From positions 1 to 64,000 of the forward strand of contig CAMNSA010000004.1 in the NCBI GenBank assembly GCA_946554335.1: a stretch of 64,000 nt of DNA, in the 5' to 3' direction. The translations under genes and the position numbers were made by a program. Under the pieces are notes generated by a model. That model was not told where the DNA came from and ran no database searches. It saw only the letters and a list, made by a program, of their open reading frames with translations. Position 1 is the stretch's first letter. Each line of letters starts with the position of its first letter. Positions 23,413 to 30,853 of this stretch are shown here, one piece after another. The stretch comes from an uncultured Neglectibacter sp. (lineage in GTDB: Bacteria; Bacillota; Clostridia; Oscillospirales; Acutalibacteraceae).

Positions 23413-26400
23413 TTACTTGCTCCAGATCTCCGAACCGTCAATCGTGGCGGTATGCGTATTGGCGGCTTCCATTACGGCGTAGTACGCCCAATGGTTGTTC
23501 TCCGTCATATCGGAGAAAGTGGTGAGCTTGCGGATGTTCTTGTCCACATAGCTCTTGTCGGCGTTCCAGCCGAGCAGTCGGTTCACGAGGGTAACGACCT
23601 CGGCACGAGTGATAGACTTCTCAGCGCCAAAGGTGCCATCACCATAACCGAACACCCAGCCGTGGATAGCGGCGTCCTTGATATATTTCGCCGCCCAATA
23701 GCCCTCAGAGACATCGGTGAACTCCGCATACTTCTCAATGATTTCGGCGTCGCCGTCCCCATAGACATCGAAGAAGCGCACCGCCATAGCGGTGAACTCG
23801 GCACGGGTAATGGGACGCTCAGGGGCAAAGAGGTTGTTTCCGCAGCCAAAGGTCACGCCGTATCTCGTCAGGTACTTGACGCTGCTGGCGTACCAGGCGT
23901 TTGCAGGAACATCGGTGAACTTGGTCGTATAGCTGCCGTACTCCTGAAGCGTATCGCCGTTCTTTGCAGCCAGAAGGCGGGCAAAGATAGCAGCAGCCTC
24001 AGAGCGTGTCATATTCTTGTTCGGGCCGAATGTGCCATCGGGGAAGCCCACGATATACGCAGTATGGCGCTCGGTCACAGTAACGGCAGGAACGGTCAGC
24101 TCGCCATTCTCATCCGTTTTACCGGAAGCGTTCTGACCCATGTCGCCCTTTACGGTCACATTCTCGTCCTCAAGAGGATTCTTGCGGTTATCGGTGACAA
24201 TGACCGTAATGCGGTTGTCCTCGTCCATATCGGTGCCATCAGGCAGCTTCACGGTGATATTACCGGTCTTGCCGATGGTGACAACAGCGCCCTCAACGGG
24301 TCTGCCGGTCTCATAATCGATGACCTTAACGGTGATCGTGTAGCGGTCGCCATCAGCGTCCTCACCGCCTACGGTCGCCTTGCCATCGTCGTTGGTGATT
24401 CCAGAGCCGCTGGGAATGGTGATCTGCCCAGCTTTATCAGTTTTGCCGGCGGCGTAGTTATCGTTCTTGTCCGTCACAGCGATCTGAATGTCAGAGACAG
24501 GGGTCTTATCCTTCACCAGCTTCACTGTCACAGTGGTCTGATCGGCATAGTCGAGGATACGCCCGTTGGGGAGACGAATAGACAGGCTTCCGTCCTTATT
24601 CAGAACCACATGAGCATTGGCAACAGGGTTCGTGGTATCGGTATCGGTGACGATCACCAGGTAGCCGCCCACAACAGCCTCGCCCTTGCTGTCGGTCGTG
24701 GCAGAAAGGTACAGCTTCTCGATGGTCGCTGTCTCCAGCTTCTCACCGCAGTTCAGGCACTCCTTGTGCTTACTGCCCTCGCTGTCGGTGGTAGGCTCCT
24801 TGTCGATGATCCAATCGCTCGCTTTGTGACCGGTGGCTTTCACATAGTCGCTCTTGTAGCTCTCGCCGCAGCGCTCGCAGGTGTAGGTGGTGAAGCCCAT
24901 TTCGGTGCAGGTGGGAGCTGTGACCTCGGACTTGAAGCTATGACCGAGGGCGGGCATGATGACAGCGCCGCACTTGGTGCAGAGCTGGGGAGCTGTGCAG
25001 GTGGCTTCATCGCCGGGGGTATGCCCAACAGCGGCATTGCCCTCAACATAGTGATAGCCGCAGCGCTCGCAGCGGTACTCGGTCACGCCCTCACCAGTGC
25101 AGGAGGGAGAAGTCACAACCGTACCTTTGTCAAAGCTATGCCCCAGAGGGTCGGTGTAGTCAGTGATAAAGGAGCTGCCGCAGCCCTTGCACAGATGCAG
25201 GGTGTAGCCGCCGTTCTCGCAGTTGGCGGGAGTAACGATGGATTCATAGTTGTGGGGCTTGGCATTCTTGATGTCCGTAATATGGCGGTCGCCGCATACC
25301 TCGCACTCCTTGACCGTATAGCCGGGGCTGATGCAGGTCGGCTCCACAACAGAAACGCCATACTTATGCTCGCCCTTCTGGGTAGTGGTTTCCTGACATT
25401 CGCCACAGTTCTTGCAGATGTTCAGAACTTTACCGCCAACCTCGCAGGTAGCGTCACGAATGACGATGCTCTGCCAAGCGTGGCCGATGGCGTTCACATA
25501 GTCACGCTTCTCGATTTTGCCACAATCCACGCAAAGATAGCGGGTATAGCCGAGAGCCGTGCAGGTGGGATTGACCGTTTCCAGAACGACAAAATTGTGG
25601 TTATCTCCGCAGTTATGCTTGTGGCAGCTTCCGTTGCAGTCGGGGTTCTTGCAATCACAGTCGGGGTCGCCGCAGCCGCAGGGACAATCGGTGTCCTCTT
25701 TCTCGTCGTGCAGCCAGACCTTCGCAACACCGTTCTCGGTCATTGTCTTACCGGAATAGGTGTAGGTGATCTCGTAATAGACATTGTACTGACCCTTTTC
25801 GGTGTAGTTGGGGGCGCTCGTCAGGGTGCAGGACTCGGCGGAATTGCCGTAGCGGATCTGCGTAGAAACGCCTGCCTCGGACAAGTCAGAAATCGTGACC
25901 GTATGGGGCTGACCATCCACCACTCCGTAGTAATCGGCAACAACGGACTTTGCAGCCACATAGCTGGTGCTGGTGTACTCACAGTCCGCACAGTGCTTCA
26001 CGACGGCAAAGCGGTCGTTGCTGATCTGAGGGATAATCTCAGTCTGCATATTGTGGCGCTCCAGCTTGGAAGAGCTGGTGTGATTGGTGCCGAAGCAGAA
26101 GCAGCAGTAGGAGCCGCCCTTTGTGGTCTTGGTGTGATAGGTACTGTCGGCATACTCATACTTCACCTGTTCGGGAAGCTCCTCGGTGAACTCAGGGGCG
26201 CAGTCATACAGCCAGTACACATTTTTACCGAAGCTGTAATCGCTCATGCCCATATTGCTGTTCATCGTGCCGCAGGTTTCACAACAGGCTTTAGTCCAGT
26301 GATAGCCCGTGTAATAGGCGTTTACGCCGGGCAACCCGTCCATAACCGCACCTGTGCCTTCGCCACCTACCAGCGTACCGTCCGAATAACGAACATTGCG

Positions 26401-26682
26401 GGTCATAGCAGTCTGTCCGTTTCTGGTGTATTCAGGGGTACGCCACGCCTTGAAAGAGCGAGAAGCTCCGCACACAGCACAGTTAAAGGTTTCATGGGTC
26501 ACGACCGCATTGGCATCCAGCTCGTTGGTGCGATTTGCAGCATTGAGCCAATGCTCGGCGGGATCGTGGTAGTTGTCCTCCTGGGCGGCAAAGGTCGTGG
26601 TGGAGAACATGGAAACGACAAGAACAAGCACCAACATCAGTGCTGTCATGCGCTTCCCGTTGGTCTTAACGGTTTTGTTCAT
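23413..26682 (-). CDS. large cysteine-rich SLH-domain surface protein
   Basis: A 1089-residue secreted protein. The signal peptide (MTALMLVLVLVVSMFSTTTFA, about 13-33) is followed by an N-terminal region with several CxxC pairs (for example CAVCGAS, CCETCG, CPCGCGDPDCDCKNPDC), then about ten repeats of the GHxx-TCTEMGFTTYTCERCG type (about 345-650), beta-rich Big-like repeats with GKTDKAGQITIPSG, and three C-terminal SLH domains (about 905-1089) that anchor to cell-wall polymers. The repeats may bind zinc. ATG 26682 with GGAGG is preferred over a longer frame. It is unusual cargo; related proteins occur in Clostridial islands. Confidence 0.9.
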   Translation of the reverse strand: MNKTVKTNGKRMTALMLVLVLVVSMFSTTTFAAQEDNYHDPAEHWLNAANRTNELDANAVVTHETFNCAVCGASRSFKAWRTPEYTRNGQTAMTRNVRYSDGTLVGGEGTGAVMDGLPGVNAYYTGYHWTKACCETCGTMNSNMGMSDYSFGKNVYWLYDCAPEFTEELPEQVKYEYADSTYHTKTTKGGSYCCFCFGTNHTSSSKLERHNMQTEIIPQISNDRFAVVKHCADCEYTSTSYVAAKSVVADYYGVVDGQPHTVTISDLSEAGVSTQIRYGNSAESCTLTSAPNYTEKGQYNVYYEITYTYSGKTMTENGVAKVWLHDEKEDTDCPCGCGDPDCDCKNPDCNGSCHKHNCGDNHNFVVLETVNPTCTALGYTRYLCVDCGKIEKRDYVNAIGHAWQSIVIRDATCEVGGKVLNICKNCGECQETTTQKGEHKYGVSVVEPTCISPGYTVKECEVCGDRHITDIKNAKPHNYESIVTPANCENGGYTLHLCKGCGSSFITDYTDPLGHSFDKGTVVTSPSCTGEGVTEYRCERCGYHYVEGNAAVGHTPGDEATCTAPQLCTKCGAVIMPALGHSFKSEVTAPTCTEMGFTTYTCERCGESYKSDYVKATGHKASDWIIDKEPTTDSEGSKHKECLNCGEKLETATIEKLYLSATTDSKGEAVVGGYLVIVTDTDTTNPVANAHVVLNKDGSLSIRLPNGRILDYADQTTVTVKLVKDKTPVSDIQIAVTDKNDNYAAGKTDKAGQITIPSGSGITNDDGKATVGGEDADGDRYTITVKVIDYETGRPVEGAVVTIGKTGNITVKLPDGTDMDEDNRITVIVTDNRKNPLEDENVTVKGDMGQNASGKTDENGELTVPAVTVTERHTAYIVGFPDGTFGPNKNMTRSEAAAIFARLLAAKNGDTLQEYGSYTTKFTDVPANAWYASSVKYLTRYGVTFGCGNNLFAPERPITRAEFTAMAVRFFDVYGDGDAEIIEKYAEFTDVSEGYWAAKYIKDAAIHGWVFGYGDGTFGAEKSITRAEVVTLVNRLLGWNADKSYVDKNIRKLTTFSDMTENNHWAYYAVMEAANTHTATIDGSEIWSK

Positions 26683-26716
26683 ATAGTCGCAATCCTCCAA
26701 ATTTCTTATTTTGGGC

Positions 26717-26744
26717 ATAAAAAAGCCGCAGTTCTTCGCTGCGG
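26717..26744 (-). terminator. terminator after parB
   Basis: On the minus strand CCGCAGCGAAGAACTGCGG forms a 6-bp stem followed by TTTTTT (26726-26744 with tail). It lies after the ParB stop and before the SLH gene. The stretch 26745-26967 carries no gene that I can support. Confidence 0.75.
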
Positions 26745-26967
26745 TAAAACTTCGCCTGTCGTTTTGACTTTTCCGAAAAAGAGCCTTGCAAATGCTAAAG
26801 CGGCGCAAGGCTAATCTTTCATCATACCAGCTTTCTGACTGGTTCGGGAATTATGCGATGCTTAGATAGAAATACTCAAGGAGATAGATTGACTTAGAGA
26901 GATATTTATACTTTTCTCGGTAAGTCAGGTAGTTCTCAGGGGGTAAGAGTGAGAGAAGGGGGAGGGA

Positions 26968-27903
26968 CTAACGAGCGTCACGCTCAGACCTCTTGCGCTG
27001 GTAGGCGGCATAATGCTCCAGCGCTTTGCAGACATATTCCTCGGTCTGGTTCAAGGGGACTGACTTCGGAATTAGCTGTCGCACCCTGTCCCCACGCAGG
27101 ACAATCTTCTCCCTCTGGTTGGGCTTCTCCTCGCCCATGATGGCTTGGATCACCTCGGTAGTGAGCTTGCCCTCGTCAAAGAACTTTCTCATGCGAATGG
27201 TCTGGTCATGGGATGGAGTGGCGTCGCTCATGTCGATTTCGTCCACAACATCACGCTGGCAGTCCTCGTCCAGATAGGACAGTTCCACCGCAGGGCGCAT
27301 CTTGATCCTGCCCTCGTCCACATAGTCCAGAAGCTCTTTGACAAGGAATGTCAGGCGCACATAGCGGCGGATTTGTTCTCGGCTTTCGCCCGTTTCACTT
27401 CCGAGGGTTTCGTTGCTACGCAACTTCGACTCCACTGGTGTCGAAGTTAAGTCTGAGCGTTTTCCTTGTCTGTTCATAGCCTCCAGTCTCATTTTGTAGG
27501 CAAACGCTTTCTCGCTTGGCAGGATTTGTGACCTCTGAAAGTTGCTCTCCACCATGAGGATTGTGGCTTCATCTCTTGTAAGCTCTACAACCTCACAGCG
27601 CAGGGTGTCCATACCGGCAAGCTCACAAGCTCGTTTTCGTCTATGCCCTGAAACCAGCTCATAGCGCCCATTTTCCTTGGGGCGCACCGTGGCGGGGGTA
27701 ATGACCCCTCGTTCCTTGATACTCTCCACAAGCTGCATCATGTCCTCGTCGTCACGCACCTTAAAAGGGTGTTCAGGGAAGTCATCTATCAGCTCAATGG
27801 GAATGTCTCGGATTTTCGCCAGTTTCTGTTCCTGTCGTTCCTCTTCAGAGGAAAATAGGTCATCGAGCGTCGGCAGAGTGAAGTCGCTCTTTCTGCTTGC
27901 CAC
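26968..27903 (-). CDS. parB: ParB/Spo0J family partition protein
   Basis: A 311-residue protein with the CTPase/nuclease-like N-terminal ParB core (IRDIPIELIDDFPEHPFKVR, then SIKERGVITPATVRPKENGR, YELVSGHRRKRAC with the GxRR-type signature, about 30-100) and a central HTH region that binds parS DNA. It loads DNA with ParA to segregate low-copy replicons. Its start overlaps the ParA stop region by 44 bases. No full parS palindrome was found in the window, though one half-like site lies in the leader at 28865-28880. Confidence 0.93.
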   Translation of the reverse strand: MASRKSDFTLPTLDDLFSSEEERQEQKLAKIRDIPIELIDDFPEHPFKVRDDEDMMQLVESIKERGVITPATVRPKENGRYELVSGHRRKRACELAGMDTLRCEVVELTRDEATILMVESNFQRSQILPSEKAFAYKMRLEAMNRQGKRSDLTSTPVESKLRSNETLGSETGESREQIRRYVRLTFLVKELLDYVDEGRIKMRPAVELSYLDEDCQRDVVDEIDMSDATPSHDQTIRMRKFFDEGKLTTEVIQAIMGEEKPNQREKIVLRGDRVRQLIPKSVPLNQTEEYVCKALEHYAAYQRKRSERDAR

Positions 27904-28684
27904 TGGCTAACACCTCCCTTGTGAAGTCGGTGTAAGCCTTAGACACGCTGCTGCTCGGCTCATAGGCATAGATGCTCTTGCCCTTGGAACTGACCTCGGC
28001 AGCTTTTACAGCAATGGGAATCGAGGATTGATAAATCCTCATTACGCTGCCAAAGTTCGCTCTGAGCGCTTCCACGGTGCTTTTGGCAAGGTTCGTGCGC
28101 CCGTCTACCAGCGTCAGCAGGATTCCGTCTATCTTCAGGTTTGGATTGATGTGCTTCTTGACCCTTGAGACAGTCTGCAAAAGCTGAGTCATACCCTTTG
28201 CCGGAAGATACTGCGCCTGAACAGGGATAATCACGCTGTCTGCCGCTGCAAGGGCGTTGAGCGTTATCATTCCCAGCGAAGGCATACAGTCGATCAGGAT
28301 ATAATCGTAGTTTCCCTTGACCTGACTGAGATACGACCTCAGTGTGGTTTCACGGCTCATAACCGTCACAAGGCTCATTTCAAGAGCCGAGAGGTCGAGG
28401 TTTGCCGGAACAAGGTCAACGCCCTCCTGATGGTGCAGAATACCACGCATAGGGTCTTTCAGCTCGTCCTGCATCACTTCTGACAGTTTTGTCGCAAGTG
28501 TCACGGAAAGAGAATCCGTATCCTGCCAGCCGAGGCAAGTGGTAAGGTCGCCCTGGGGATCAGCGTCCACCAGAAGAACCTTTTTGCCTTGCATGGCAAG
28601 CCCCACACCCAGATTGACAGTTGTGGTCGTTTTGCCAACACCGCCTTTTTGGTTGCAGATGGCTATTGTCTTGCAGTTGCTCAT
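27860..28684 (-). CDS. parA: ParA/Soj family partition ATPase
   Basis: A 274-residue Walker-type ATPase: NQKGGVGKTTTTVNL deviant Walker A (about 10-24), Walker A' DADPQGDLTT, and DYILIDCMPSLG. It forms filaments or gradients with ParB to position DNA. GGAGG-like AAAGGAGGTAGCC lies before ATG. In an integrative element it usually supports stable inheritance of the excised circular form. Confidence 0.95.
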   Translation of the reverse strand: MSNCKTIAICNQKGGVGKTTTTVNLGVGLAMQGKKVLLVDADPQGDLTTCLGWQDTDSLSVTLATKLSEVMQDELKDPMRGILHHQEGVDLVPANLDLSALEMSLVTVMSRETTLRSYLSQVKGNYDYILIDCMPSLGMITLNALAAADSVIIPVQAQYLPAKGMTQLLQTVSRVKKHINPNLKIDGILLTLVDGRTNLAKSTVEALRANFGSVMRIYQSSIPIAVKAAEVSSKGKSIYAYEPSSSVSKAYTDFTREVLASGKQKERLHSADAR

Positions 28685-28823
28685 CTTGGCTACCTCCTTT
28701 CCTTAGATTCATAGCCGCTCTCACGGCTATGTACTCCTTCCGCAAAATGCTTAAAGCATTACCGATTGCGGTTGGAAAGGAAATGCAGTATTTGTCCTCG
28801 ACGCCCCTGCATGGCTCGGTAGC

Positions 28824-28949
28824 CTATGGGAAGCACTGAGGTTGTGGCGTGTGTCGCCACATCATAGGAGTTTCACCTCTGCCGGGTTCTCCGCCAGCCC
28901 CGTGGGGAAGTATCATTATCATTCTGACTGTCATCGCCGCATCGGTCAC
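28824..28949 (-). CDS. possible 41-residue peptide in the parA leader
   Basis: A frame from GTG 28949 to TAG 28824 reads AMTVRMIMILPHGAGGEPGR after the first few codons. It contains no convincing ribosome site. The region 28685-29218 is otherwise gene-free and holds hairpins (TGTGGCG-TGTGT-CGCCACA at 28843-28861, TAGCCG-CTCTCA-CGGCTA at 28712-28729), so it may be structured RNA rather than coding. Confidence 0.3.
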   Translation of the reverse strand: MTDAAMTVRMIMILPHGAGGEPGRGETPMMWRHTPQPQCFP

Positions 28950-29056
28950 AAGCCGAGTTTCGGGTCAGGGGTTCTCGCTCCCTTATGGAGATCGTGGCGT
29001 ACCTACCCTTGGGCTATTGTCAGAACTAAATGTCCTCAGTGCCTGATATTCAATTT

Positions 29057-29145
29057 TCAAGGAACCTGAAAGGGCTTCCTCCGGTATGGAAGAATAACCC
29101 CCTCACTTGTTCTCAATGGGAGAGGGCAAATGCACACCCTGATTT
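29057..29145 (-). promoter_or_regulatory. conserved leader, copy 2 (upstream of parA)
   Basis: The 29102-29140 segment nearly repeats 17637-17675. On the minus strand GTG 29137 opens a 26-residue frame (VCICPLPLRTSEGVILPYRR and six more) to TGA 29057. It sits in the 5' leader of the ParAB operon, as copy 1 sits in that of the MazF-like operon, which implies shared control. Confidence 0.55.
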
Positions 29146-29167
29146 CAAAAAAAATTTTAAAAAATAA

Positions 29168-29202
29168 AAAAAGCCGCCTGCTCCATCTCTGGAACAGGCG
29201 GC
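29168..29202 (-). terminator. terminator after the small right-end gene
   Basis: GCCGCCTGCTCC (29173-29184) pairs with GGAACAGGCGGC (29191-29202), one mismatch, followed on the minus strand by a long T-rich run. It follows the 29219 gene. Confidence 0.85.
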
Positions 29203-29218
29203 ACCAATAGCGAGCCTA

Positions 29219-29392
29219 CTATATAATTTCGAGCTTTCTCAGCTTGGCCTTGGCAAACTTCGATATGAGATCATCTACTGCATCAGGGTACTTTCCTTTC
29301 GACAGCAAGTCATTTCGCAAATCGTTCAGGCAGGTTAAAAGCAAATTTCGCTCAGTAGTAGTCAAATTCACATAAAATTTAGATTTCCTCAT
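29219..29392 (-). CDS. small conserved island protein
   Basis: A 57-residue protein starting MRKSKFYVNLTTTERNLLLT and ending KLRKLEII, predicted helical. CAAGGAGGACGGCAAT precedes ATG 29392. I know no function. It is the first gene inside the right end, with its own promoter and terminator. Confidence 0.65.
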   Translation of the reverse strand: MRKSKFYVNLTTTERNLLLTCLNDLRNDLLSKGKYPDAVDDLISKFAKAKLRKLEII

Positions 29393-29414
29393 ATTGCCGT
29401 CCTCCTTGCTTTCT

Positions 29415-29442
29415 ATTATAATTGAAAGAATGGAGATGACAA
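29415..29442 (-). promoter_or_regulatory. promoter with overlapping operator
   Basis: On the minus strand TTGTCA (29437-29442) and TATAAT (29415-29420) are 16 bases apart. The inverted repeat GGAGAT-GACAA-ATCTCC (29432-29448) overlaps the -35 box and suggests a repressor site. Confidence 0.75.
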
Positions 29443-29550
29443 ATCTCCGATTTATTACCATACAGGCGGAAGGTTTGGTGTTCGACCTATATCGGGAGAA
29501 CAGCAGTACAACCGCCTTACACTTTTAGCAGGATTCAAGGCTTAACATTT

Positions 29551-29720
29551 GACCGTCTTAGCAAAAATGAAGATTTCTTAGCAGAAATAGAAAAACCCTG
29601 CTAAGATTTCTTAGCAGGGTAAAGGCGAGAGGTCGAACTAACACCCTCGGCTAACCGCCTGAAAACGGTCAAAAATCTCTTAGCAGAGGCTCAATTTTTA
29701 TTAGCAAAACCTGCTAAGAA
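29551..29720. repeat. right arm-type integrase sites
   Basis: TTCTTAG or close variants occur at about 29555-29561, 29575-29581, 29608-29614, 29676-29684 and inverted copies at 29601 and 29714. They mirror the left-end repeats at 14362-14405. No gene lies between 29463 and 29765. Confidence 0.6.
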
Positions 29721-29735
29721 AGGCGAGAGAAAAAG

Positions 29736-29763
29736 AAAAAAGCCTTGAAAATCAAGGCTTTTT
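29736..29763 (-). terminator. terminator of the island tRNA-Arg
   Basis: AGCCTTGA (29741-29748) pairs with TCAAGGCT (29752-29759), with T-rich sequence following on the minus strand. It directly follows the tRNA 3' end. Confidence 0.8.
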
Positions 29764-29765
29764 CT

Positions 29766-29842
29766 TGGCACGCCTGAGGGGATTCGAACCTCCGACCTAC
29801 CGCTTAGGAGGCGGTCGCTCTATCCTGCTGAGCTACAGGCGC
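29766..29842 (-). tRNA. tRNA-Arg (anticodon CCT)
   Basis: A complete 77-nt cloverleaf on the minus strand: acceptor GCGCCTG/CAGGCGT, D arm GCTC...GAGC, anticodon arm ACCGC-CTCCTAA-GCGGT, T arm GGAGG-TTCGAAT-CCCCT, and an encoded CCA. Anticodon CCT reads AGG. It lies 166 bp inside attR and can replace the chromosomal tRNA split by the island. Confidence 0.96.
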
Positions 29843-29905
29843 ATATTAAATTATTAACTTTGGCTCCCCCGCCTTTTGCTCAAAAGCGGGACATCAACCT
29901 CTTTC

Positions 29906-29944
29906 TTAGGAGGCGGTCGCTCTATCCGGCTGAGCTATAGCGAC
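29906..29944 (-). pseudogene. orphan 5' half of a tRNA-Arg(CCT)
   Basis: GTCGCTA acceptor, D arm GCTC...GAGC, ACCGC stem and CTCCTAA loop are present (39 nt) and then the sequence leaves tRNA consensus with AAAGAGG. Its acceptor 5' strand cannot pair with the 3' half at 14214-14257. It is therefore a remnant of another tRNA, cut at the same anticodon position. A hairpin (29868-29890) follows it. Confidence 0.85.
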
Positions 29945-30007
29945 ATTTATTAAATTGTATTTGTATTACCACTTGCCTTTTTTGAAAAGGCAAGTGATAA
30001 AGTAACA

Positions 30008-30016
30008 CCTTAGGAG
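30008..30016. other. attR core site
   Basis: CCTTAGGAG, identical to the left core at 14249-14257. It lies within the tRNA-Arg 5' half described next, whose loop TTAGGAG complement overlaps it. Confidence 0.85.
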
Positions 30017-30047
30017 GGGGCTGTTATATCCGTTTAACTATGGAGGC
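30010..30047 (-). pseudogene. 5' half of the split chromosomal tRNA-Arg(CCT)
   Basis: GCCTCCA acceptor strand, D arm GTTA...TAAC, anticodon 5' stem GCCCC and loop CTCCTAA. GCCTCCA pairs with TGGGGGT (two G-U pairs) of the 3' half at 14214, and GCCCC pairs with GGGGC. The joined 75-nt tRNA is normal, so this was one gene before integration. A 12-bp hairpin at 29970-29996 lies in the element next to it. Confidence 0.92.
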
Positions 30048-30201
30048 AAATCTTTGGGTTTTTTCTTTGCTGCGCTAGTATTTTACAATACCCCAAAAGG
30101 TTTGTCAATTTCAAAATCGGAAAAACAAAAAATAACTTGCTTTTTTAAAAGCTTCATGCTATTATAATCCTTGCGTTATTGGATTTTAAGGAGGTGTGAC
30201 T

Positions 30202-30462
30202 ATGCCAAACATCAAGTCGGCCAAGAAGCGCGTCAAGGTGATCGCCACGAAAACCCTGCAGAATAAGGCTATCAATTCTCAGCTGAAGACGGAAATCAAG
30301 AAGGCAAACGCCGCCTTGGAGGATAATTCCGCTGATAAGGCTGCCGCTGTGCGCGTTGCTGTGAAGAAGATCGACCAGGCCGTTGCCAAGGGGATCCTTC
30401 ACAAGAACACTGCCGCCAGGAAGAAGTCAGCCCTCGATAAGAAGCTCAATGCAGGCGCGTAA
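30202..30462 (+). CDS. rpsT: 30S ribosomal protein S20
   Basis: An 86-residue basic helical protein starting MPNIKSAKKRVKVIATKTLQ, with KAAAVRVAVKKIDQAVAKG and the conserved NTAARKKSALDKKLNA end. S20 binds 16S rRNA in the body of the small subunit. GGAGGTGTGACT is before ATG. It is the first native gene after the right end of the island. Confidence 0.97.
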   Translation: MPNIKSAKKRVKVIATKTLQNKAINSQLKTEIKKANAALEDNSADKAAAVRVAVKKIDQAVAKGILHKNTAARKKSALDKKLNAGA

Positions 30463-30490
30463 GCTGCTTCCATAGTTTACAAAAGGCAAA

Positions 30491-30522
30491 AGCCGGGAAC
30501 ACTGTTTGTTCCGGCTTTTTTC
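30491..30522 (+). terminator. rpsT terminator
   Basis: AGCCGGGAAC pairs with GTTCCGGCT (30491-30500 with 30508-30516), then T-run. Confidence 0.88.
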
Positions 30523-30558
30523 TTTTGGGCGCGCCCCCGTAAAACCCCGTTTTCCTTG

Positions 30559-30587
30559 TTGACTTTTCCCCGAAAATTGGGTATCAT
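30559..30587 (+). promoter_or_regulatory. promoter of the small membrane peptide gene
   Basis: TTGACT (30559-30564) and TATCAT (30582-30587) with a 17-base spacer, 44 bases before the ATG. Confidence 0.65.
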
Positions 30588-30630
30588 AAAACATAGATTC
30601 TATCTTTTAAACAACAGCGGAGGTGTCTCT

Positions 30631-30780
30631 ATGAAAAAAGGAAGCAAGCTGGCCGTTTTCATTGGTATTGTGGCTGCAGTAGCGGCTGTTGTGGCGGCTA
30701 TTTCCGCCGTTCTTCTCTATTTGGACAGAAAAAAGGATGACGAGGATCTGGAGCATTATCTGGACTGCTCTATTCAGTAA
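30631..30780 (+). CDS. 49-residue single-pass membrane peptide
   Basis: MKKGSKLAVFIGIVAAVAAV followed by a further hydrophobic stretch, then an acidic tail (DRKKDDEDLEHYLD). One membrane helix (residues 8-33), N-terminus positive. GGAGGTGTCTCT precedes ATG. No family recognised. It has its own promoter and lies before another small gene, so both may be co-expressed. Confidence 0.7.
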   Translation: MKKGSKLAVFIGIVAAVAAVVAAISAVLLYLDRKKDDEDLEHYLDCSIQ

Positions 30781-30853
30781 TTTCAGCGGCCGCCAAAAGA
30801 ATTTTCGTCAGGACCCGCAGTGTTAAGAAAAAAGCTCTTTAGGAGGTAATCTT

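Larger units (their letters stand above)
14249..30016. mobile_element. ~15.8-kb integrative island in tRNA-Arg(CCT)
   Basis: Bounded by a 9-bp direct repeat CCTTAGGAG (14249-14257 and 30008-30016) that lies in the tRNA anticodon loop. Inside are a tyrosine integrase at the left end, excisionase-like genes, regulatory, toxin-like and SLH genes, ParAB, and a full tRNA-Arg at the right end. Arm-type repeats TTCTTAG occur at both ends. No relaxase, coupling protein, type IV secretion or phage structural genes are seen. It may be a mobilizable or decayed conjugative element. Confidence 0.9.

Noticed and set aside
23266..26814. A ~1180-codon frame on the plus strand opposite the SLH gene
   Set aside because: It is the antisense shadow of the cysteine-rich repeats of the SLH protein; it has no ribosome site and no recognisable domain, whereas the minus frame has a signal peptide and SLH domains.
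28865..28880. Possible parS site GTTTCACC near the parAB leader
   Set aside because: Only half of the TGTTTCACGTGAAACA palindrome is present.
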